Positions 6,377 to 9,833 of a stretch of DNA of 9,833 nucleotides are shown piece by piece; position 1 is the first letter of the stretch, and the number at the start of each line of letters is the position of its first letter. This stretch comes from an uncultured Flavobacteriales bacterium (GTDB lineage Bacteria; Bacteroidota; Bacteroidia; Flavobacteriales_D; Sanyastnellaceae). The notes below the pieces were generated by a model that was not told where the DNA came from, searched no databases, and worked only from the letters and a program-made list of their open reading frames with translations. The position numbers and the translations under genes were made by a program. The DNA lies in NCBI GenBank assembly GCA_937897625.1, contig CALCNZ010000105.1:1-9833 (forward strand). The letters are read 5' to 3'.

Positions 6377-6787
6377 CTAAAGTAATTCATTCATTCGAAC
6401 TTCCAATTGCTCGAATAAAACAGGATATTGATGTACCACTTTTTCAAAAACTTCCACCAAAATAGATTCGTCATACAAATGAGATGTTTGATTCCGAGTA
6501 AGAATTGTATCTAACCAAAGCTCGCCATTTGAAATTAGCTGATTCTGAAAAGCCAATCGAAATGCATCTCTCGAACCTACTATCTCCTTTATTCCTTGAT
6601 GTTTAAGGTAGTCTTGCAAAACCTTCCAAGACATTTCTTGCGTGAATTCAAACGCTTGAATTAAACCTTGCTTCTCTAACGAAGACAACTCCCTTGTATT
6701 AGACAATTCCAAACCAACTAAAAATTGCCTCCGAGCATTTTTGAAATTCTCGAACCTCTGTTTCCAACGAACATCATTTGTATTCAT
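6377..6787 (-). CDS. hepT: HEPN toxin, HepT-like (HI0074 / nucleotidyltransferase substrate-binding family)
   Basis: A 136-residue all-helical protein. It has the family motifs WKQRFENF (8-15), AFEFTQEMSWKVLQDYL (45-61), SRDAFRLAF (72-80) and WLDTILTRNQTSHLYDE (91-107). The last holds Arg98-x4-His103-x-Tyr105, the RX4HXY signature of HepT toxins. Arg and His form the RNase active site of HEPN dimers, and the Tyr is the AMPylation target of MntA in characterised pairs. By family it is a ribonuclease toxin kept inactive by MntA; this pair is untested. The start at 6787 fits homologues that begin just before WKQRF. It is the first gene of a two-gene operon. A perfect 17-bp palindrome lies 6 bp upstream, a candidate operator. 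Base composition looks lower in G+C than neighbours: two 60-base samples gave 37-38%, against 47% in one sample of the HD gene. That is only a hint of transfer. Confidence 0.88.
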   Translation of the reverse strand: MNTNDVRWKQRFENFKNARRQFLVGLELSNTRELSSLEKQGLIQAFEFTQEMSWKVLQDYLKHQGIKEIVGSRDAFRLAFQNQLISNGELWLDTILTRNQTSHLYDESILVEVFEKVVHQYPVLFEQLEVRMNELL

Positions 6788-6792
6788 AAATC

Positions 6793-6809
6793 GAAATTCA
6801 ATGAATTTC
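6793..6809. promoter_or_regulatory. Perfect 17-bp palindrome upstream of hepT, candidate operator
   Basis: GAAATTCA (6793-6800), one central A (6801), and TGAATTTC (6802-6809) form an uninterrupted inverted repeat. It begins 6 bp upstream of the hepT start codon. The same 8-mer TGAATTTC occurs again at 6858-6865, in the same intergenic region. Autoregulation through palindromic operators is usual for toxin-antitoxin operons, so this is a plausible binding site; no binding protein is shown. Being AT-rich, it could partly arise by chance. Confidence 0.45.
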
Positions 6810-6812
6810 TGG

Positions 6813-6831
6813 AAAAAAGCAAGTTTTGCTT
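6813..6831 (-). terminator. Possible intrinsic terminator between the secreted-protein gene and hepT
   Basis: On the minus strand AAGCAA (6831-6826), loop AAC, and TTGCTT (6822-6817) form a 6-bp stem followed directly by TTTT (6816-6813). An outer GGAA/TTCC pairing can extend it. It would stop transcripts that pass array B from the secreted-protein gene before they enter hepT. The stem is AT-rich, so strength is uncertain. Confidence 0.4.
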
Positions 6832-6900
6832 ATTCCAATTAGATGTGTGATATCCCCTGAATTTCAACAAAATCAATGCTTTCAGCTGACATAAAATACC

Positions 6901-7001
6901 GTCGAAGACATTCGCGCTACGCGCATTCGTGCTCGCACATTCGTTGCTTAGCAACATTCGTCCGAAGGACATTAGTTGCTCCGCAACATTAGGCTGCGCC
7001 C
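6901..7001 (-). repeat. Mini-hairpin array B: seven perfect short hairpins with ATTC/ATTA spacers
   Basis: On the plus strand seven self-complementary words follow each other: GTC-GAA-GAC (6901-6909), GCGC-TAC-GCGC (6914-6924), GTGC-TC-GCAC (6929-6938), GTTGC-TTA-GCAAC (6943-6955), GTCC-GAA-GGAC (6960-6970), GTTGC-TCC-GCAAC (6975-6987) and GGC-TGC-GCC (6992-7000). The spacers between them are exactly four bases: ATTC four times, then ATTA twice. Stem sequences and loops change from unit to unit while complementarity and spacer are kept. In the direction of the secreted-protein gene the array starts one base after its stop codon, and the spacers read TAAT or GAAT. The unit with flanks GAATGTGCGAGCACGAATG differs by one base from GAATGTGCAAGCACGAATG in array A. 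Function unknown. Confidence 0.85.
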
Positions 7002-9656
7002 TTACTCCTTCACCAACCGCATCGTCTTCCCGGCGGCTCTGACCAAGTATACTCCCGTGTTCCATTTCGAAACGGAGATTTCCATGCGGTCTGATTGTGC
7101 TTTGTCTTTGAATAAGATTCTTCCTGTTAAGTCATAAACTTCTACTGAAGTTCCTTTTTCCAAACCAACCAAATTCACGTTATTCTTGGTCGGATTCGGA
7201 TACAATTGCATTTCTGTTTTCTTAGCTGGAGCTTCTTCAACATTCACACCGCAAGCCATAGAATAAACAGGACTTGTAAGTGTCGTTTGCATGTTGTTGC
7301 CCATGTCGTGAACATTGAATTGAACTTCGGTACCACAAGCATAAGGTCCCTTCAAGGTTTGTCCGGTTGCATTCATAACAGAAACCGGTTCGTTCAACGA
7401 AGACACGACACCGTATGGTCCACCAGTTCCCATAGAAGCAAGGTTCATCATAACGTAAAACTGATTGTTTGCGGGGTCTTCAACAAGCGCCATTCCCATG
7501 TTTGGAAGTTCGGTATTGTATGCACACGATCCATCGTCGAATTGTGCCTGCGAATTATAATTCACGGCCATTGGATCTAAACATCCTCCGCAGTAATACA
7601 AACAACTTCCAACATCACATGTCGCAAGGCTGTCGTAATTGCAAGCACTCGGATCTGTGCAGCCCACTGTTTCATTCGCGCCTGAAACATAGGCTTGCAA
7701 GTAACCGAAGTTGGCCAAACTTCCACTTAATACAACCTCGCCTTGCGCGTTTGTAACTGTTACATCAGAATTATTCGGTTCGAAAGAATACAACACCAAT
7801 TGATAACAATCTGCCGCGTTCATGCAGTAACCGGTTGCGTATGGCAATTCGTTGTAATCACCCTCACCGGTATTCGGATTGAAAGCATAGAAAATAACTT
7901 GTCCGCTTGAAGTCACAGTATTCCAGTTTTCAGCTGCGCAGCATGTTCCGTTGTCGATAGTTGCATCTGCATTGTAATTCGGAGCATTCGGATCCGTGCA
8001 GCCTTGACAAGAATAATCGCACATGTTGTAATTCGGACAAGATGCTAGTGGATTGTAATTGCAAGCTTGGGTATCAGTGCAACCGACCACCTCATTCGAA
8101 GAGAAAAACTCGTTGATATATGGATTTACATTTCCGGTAGTTTGATAGAATACGCTTCCATCTGGACCATAAATGGTAATGTCGAATGGCTCAACCGTAA
8201 GGCTCCACGCGCCGAACGAGAAGCAATCTTGATCCATGCAAAAACCTTGAAGCATGTTGTTGTATCCGCCTTGCTGAGTTAATCCGTCGGAAGAAGTAAC
8301 ATACCATTCCAACAAAGACGGAGATACAACGGTGTACCAATTGTTGAAGCAACACGTTCCGTTGTCTAGTGTTGCGCTCGCATTGAAGTTAATGGCTGAA
8401 GGATCTGTGCATCCCAAACAGGAGTAATCACACGCAGAGAAATCCCCGCAAGTGGCTTCCGGATTGTAGTTGCAAGCCGAGGGTTCTGTGCATCCGGAAA
8501 TTGATACGCCCCAAGTAAAGGAGTATAGCGCGTTGTTAATGCCTTGCGAAACAATGTTTCCGTCTGCATCTGTAATGCTAATGGTTACCTCACCTCCTGT
8601 TGGATCAATTGGATTGAATTCAACCGGGAAAACGTTTAACGTGTAGCAACCGTTGCTGACGCAGAGTGTGCTGTCGTTCGGAGTTGTTCCGTATTGGTAG
8701 TATCCTGTTGAGCTTTGAATTGACCAGGTTGAAGGAACGGAAGTGCTGATGCTAGCTAGATCTGAGTAGCAACAATGGCCGTTATCTAATGTCGCATTCG
8801 GATTAAAGTTAGAAGCGGTTGGGTCTATGCATCCGCTGCAGGAAGCGTATTCGCACGAACCGTCGTTGCAGGTAACTCCTGGCGTGTAATTGCACGCATT
8901 CGGATCTGCGCAACCGTACACAGGGTTCAGTGAAACAGACGTGTACAAATAGTTTGTGTCTACCACACCCGTTAACCAAACCGAGCCATCTTCCAGGGTA
9001 ACGAAATAATTTTGGTTTGAAGCAGTATTGTCAAGTGAGTATACTTGCAGTGAGTAGCAGCCATCCTTTACACAAAACTGATTGTTCACGAGGTTATCTC
9101 CTCCTGTCATGTAGTATTGTTCGCTGTACAACCAGATGCCTGCTTGTCCTTGTGCGGTGTTGAATGTGGCCCAATGATCGGTGCAGCATGTTCCGTTGTC
9201 TACGGTTGCATTTGGGTTGAAGTTGAAAGCGCTGGGGTTGGTGCATCCTTGGCAAGAATAATCGCAAGAATTGTAATCGACACAATTTGCATTCGGATTG
9301 AAGTTACAAGCGTTAGGGTCCGTGCAGCCGTCTGACACGTTGTTTGAAATATATCCTAAGAAATAAAAATCGTTGCCGAGATTTTCAATAATTAATTGAT
9401 CGCCTGAATTGTTATGAATCGTGAATTCAGGAGTTGGACTTTGTGAATCATTACCAACAATAATTTGGAAACACCCATCGGGAATACAGAAGTAATTGAC
9501 TCCTGGTCCGACTCCTCCGGCTACCTCAAAACCATTGCTCGAATGAACACTAAAGTATCCGGGTTGCGCCAATGCTATTGAGTAGCAATTCAAATTTTGA
9601 GCAGCGGATGTGAAAGAAATTGCGCTAAGAAGAAGAAGGTATGCCAGTTTTTTCAT
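7002..9656 (-). CDS. Large secreted repeat protein with GCTDP-type motifs and T9SS type A sorting domain
   Basis: An 884-residue protein, exported and then passed through the type IX secretion system to the outside or the cell surface. The signal peptide is MKKLAYLLLLSAISFTSAA (1-19), with a likely cut before Gln20. Five units of about 138 residues follow (20-158, 159-296, 297-436, 437-573, 574-712). Each has a beta-rich module with an FCxxDGCY-like cysteine pair, then two calcium-site-like motifs of the form GCTDPxACNYNPxAxC and GCxDPxAxNFNxxATxDNGxCC. A different domain covers about 713-817, and the sorting domain 818-884 runs from LYPNPTKNNV through VEVYDLTGR to WNTGVYLVR and RLVKE. The start is ATG 9656; the frame extends to a TTG at 9677 and an ATG at 9671, but the promoter position and signal peptide favour 9656. 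No catalytic motif is seen; a structural, adhesive or surface role is a guess. Array B lies at its 3' end. Confidence 0.9.
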   Translation of the reverse strand: MKKLAYLLLLSAISFTSAAQNLNCYSIALAQPGYFSVHSSNGFEVAGGVGPGVNYFCIPDGCFQIIVGNDSQSPTPEFTIHNNSGDQLIIENLGNDFYFLGYISNNVSDGCTDPNACNFNPNANCVDYNSCDYSCQGCTNPSAFNFNPNATVDNGTCCTDHWATFNTAQGQAGIWLYSEQYYMTGGDNLVNNQFCVKDGCYSLQVYSLDNTASNQNYFVTLEDGSVWLTGVVDTNYLYTSVSLNPVYGCADPNACNYTPGVTCNDGSCEYASCSGCIDPTASNFNPNATLDNGHCCYSDLASISTSVPSTWSIQSSTGYYQYGTTPNDSTLCVSNGCYTLNVFPVEFNPIDPTGGEVTISITDADGNIVSQGINNALYSFTWGVSISGCTEPSACNYNPEATCGDFSACDYSCLGCTDPSAINFNASATLDNGTCCFNNWYTVVSPSLLEWYVTSSDGLTQQGGYNNMLQGFCMDQDCFSFGAWSLTVEPFDITIYGPDGSVFYQTTGNVNPYINEFFSSNEVVGCTDTQACNYNPLASCPNYNMCDYSCQGCTDPNAPNYNADATIDNGTCCAAENWNTVTSSGQVIFYAFNPNTGEGDYNELPYATGYCMNAADCYQLVLYSFEPNNSDVTVTNAQGEVVLSGSLANFGYLQAYVSGANETVGCTDPSACNYDSLATCDVGSCLYYCGGCLDPMAVNYNSQAQFDDGSCAYNTELPNMGMALVEDPANNQFYVMMNLASMGTGGPYGVVSSLNEPVSVMNATGQTLKGPYACGTEVQFNVHDMGNNMQTTLTSPVYSMACGVNVEEAPAKKTEMQLYPNPTKNNVNLVGLEKGTSVEVYDLTGRILFKDKAQSDRMEISVSKWNTGVYLVRAAGKTMRLVKE
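7521..9599 (-). repeat. Five tandem repeats of about 410-420 bp coding for the beta module plus GCTDP pair
   Basis: In coding order the units are 9599-9183, 9182-8769, 8768-8349, 8348-7938 and 7937-7521, that is 139, 138, 140, 137 and 139 codons. The 3' part of each unit, encoding the two GCTDP motifs, is the best conserved. The beta modules have diverged, keeping mainly the two cysteines and a GCYxLxV-like core. The near-constant length with low module identity points to old duplication rather than recent expansion. Unit 2 (GCADP, GCIDP) and unit 5 (shorter CDVGSC) are the most changed in the motif region. Confidence 0.8.
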
Positions 9657-9674
9657 TGTTGTGAAATACATAAT

Positions 9675-9704
9675 CAAAGTAAAGACAACAAAAGGTTGAA
9701 CAAA
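9675..9704 (-). promoter_or_regulatory. Probable promoter of the secreted-protein gene
   Basis: On the minus strand TTTG (9704-9701) and TTACTTTG (9682-9675) are spaced by 18 nt, the same as in the HU promoter. The -7 box matches TAnnTTTG except for its second base. The expected start is near 9668, about 11 nt before the ATG at 9656 and already past the ATG at 9671, which supports the chosen start codon. Confidence 0.5.
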
Positions 9705-9708
9705 GTTC

Positions 9709-9833
9709 GCTTGCTTGCAAGATTTTTTTAATTATTACGCGTCAACGCGTGTTTAGGCATGGGCGAACGTCATTAAACCGTTGGCATGGGCTAACACCCA
9801 TGCCTCCCCGTTTATTTCACCCCTTCGGGGCTA
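9709..9833. repeat. Hairpin-rich non-coding stretch with a direct repeat, running off the window
   Basis: No gene is seen here. It holds CTTGC-TT-GCAAG (9710-9721) followed by seven T's, ACGCG-TCAA-CGCGT (9737-9750), and an 8-bp hairpin GGCATGGG-CTAACA-CCCATGCC (9783-9804). A CCCC-TTC-GGGG stem lies at 9820-9830. The sequence GGCATGGGC followed by GAAC or TAAC occurs twice (9756-9768 and 9783-9795), so CCCATGCC could pair with either copy. These may be 3' structures of a gene beyond the window or part of a dispersed repeat; I cannot tell which. Confidence 0.55.

Noticed and set aside
5986..7001. CRISPR array reading of the hairpin arrays
   Set aside because: The constant element is only four bases and the units are palindromes of 7-13 bases; there are no direct repeats of 20-40 bases, no spacers of even length and no cas genes.
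6784..7065. 93-codon minus-strand open frame overlapping array B
   Set aside because: It overlaps the end of the secreted-protein gene in another frame, runs through the hairpin array, and shows no recognisable domain.
9710..9728. Plus-strand intrinsic terminator (CTTGC-TT-GCAAG followed by T-run)
   Set aside because: No plus-strand gene precedes it, the loop is only 2 nt for a 5-bp stem, and on the minus strand the A-run fits an AT-rich region upstream of the secreted-protein promoter.

Overview
The window looks like chromosomal DNA of a Bacteroidetes bacterium, most likely of the order Flavobacteriales (an inference; the GCTDP-type repeats suggest a Crocinitomicaceae/Cryomorphaceae-like member). 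Three things point there: the gene block gldE, ssb, mutY, HU gene and RNase G gene; promoter boxes of the Bacteroidetes form TAnnTTTG; and a secreted protein with a type IX secretion (T9SS) type A sorting tail.

Layout. Positions 1-2048 hold three minus-strand genes: a gldE fragment running off the window, ssb and mutY. A divergent intergenic region with a clear Bacteroidetes promoter (2059-2088) follows. From there a tight plus-strand cluster runs: HU gene, an anchored TPR protein overlapping it by 8 bp, a 31-residue very basic protein of the AURKAIP1/COX24 (bS22/mS38-like) type, RNase E/G (TTG start, with a hairpin in its leader), and a SAMHD1-type HD phosphohydrolase. This is core information-processing material: DNA protection and repair, nucleoid structure, a probable ribosomal protein and RNA turnover.

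Positions 5989-7001 look like an accessory island. A HepT-MntA (HEPN plus minimal nucleotidyltransferase) toxin-antitoxin operon lies on the minus strand, with a perfect 17-bp palindrome just upstream of hepT. It is flanked on both sides by arrays of very short hairpins. Each hairpin is a self-complementary word of 7 to 13 bases, separated from the next by a constant GAAT or TAAT (ATTC or ATTA on the other strand). The two arrays are inverted relative to each other. Each begins at the stop codon of the adjoining long gene and reads in that gene's direction. This is the most unusual structure in the window.

Positions 7002-9656 (minus) encode an 884-residue secreted, cysteine-rich protein. It has five units of about 138 residues, each a beta-rich module followed by a pair of GCTDP motifs, then a T9SS type A sorting domain. 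With gldE at the other end, it fits a cell with gliding or T9SS machinery. The last 130 bases hold no gene I can see but several hairpins and a direct repeat.

No rRNA, tRNA, CRISPR array, insertion sequence or phage gene was seen.
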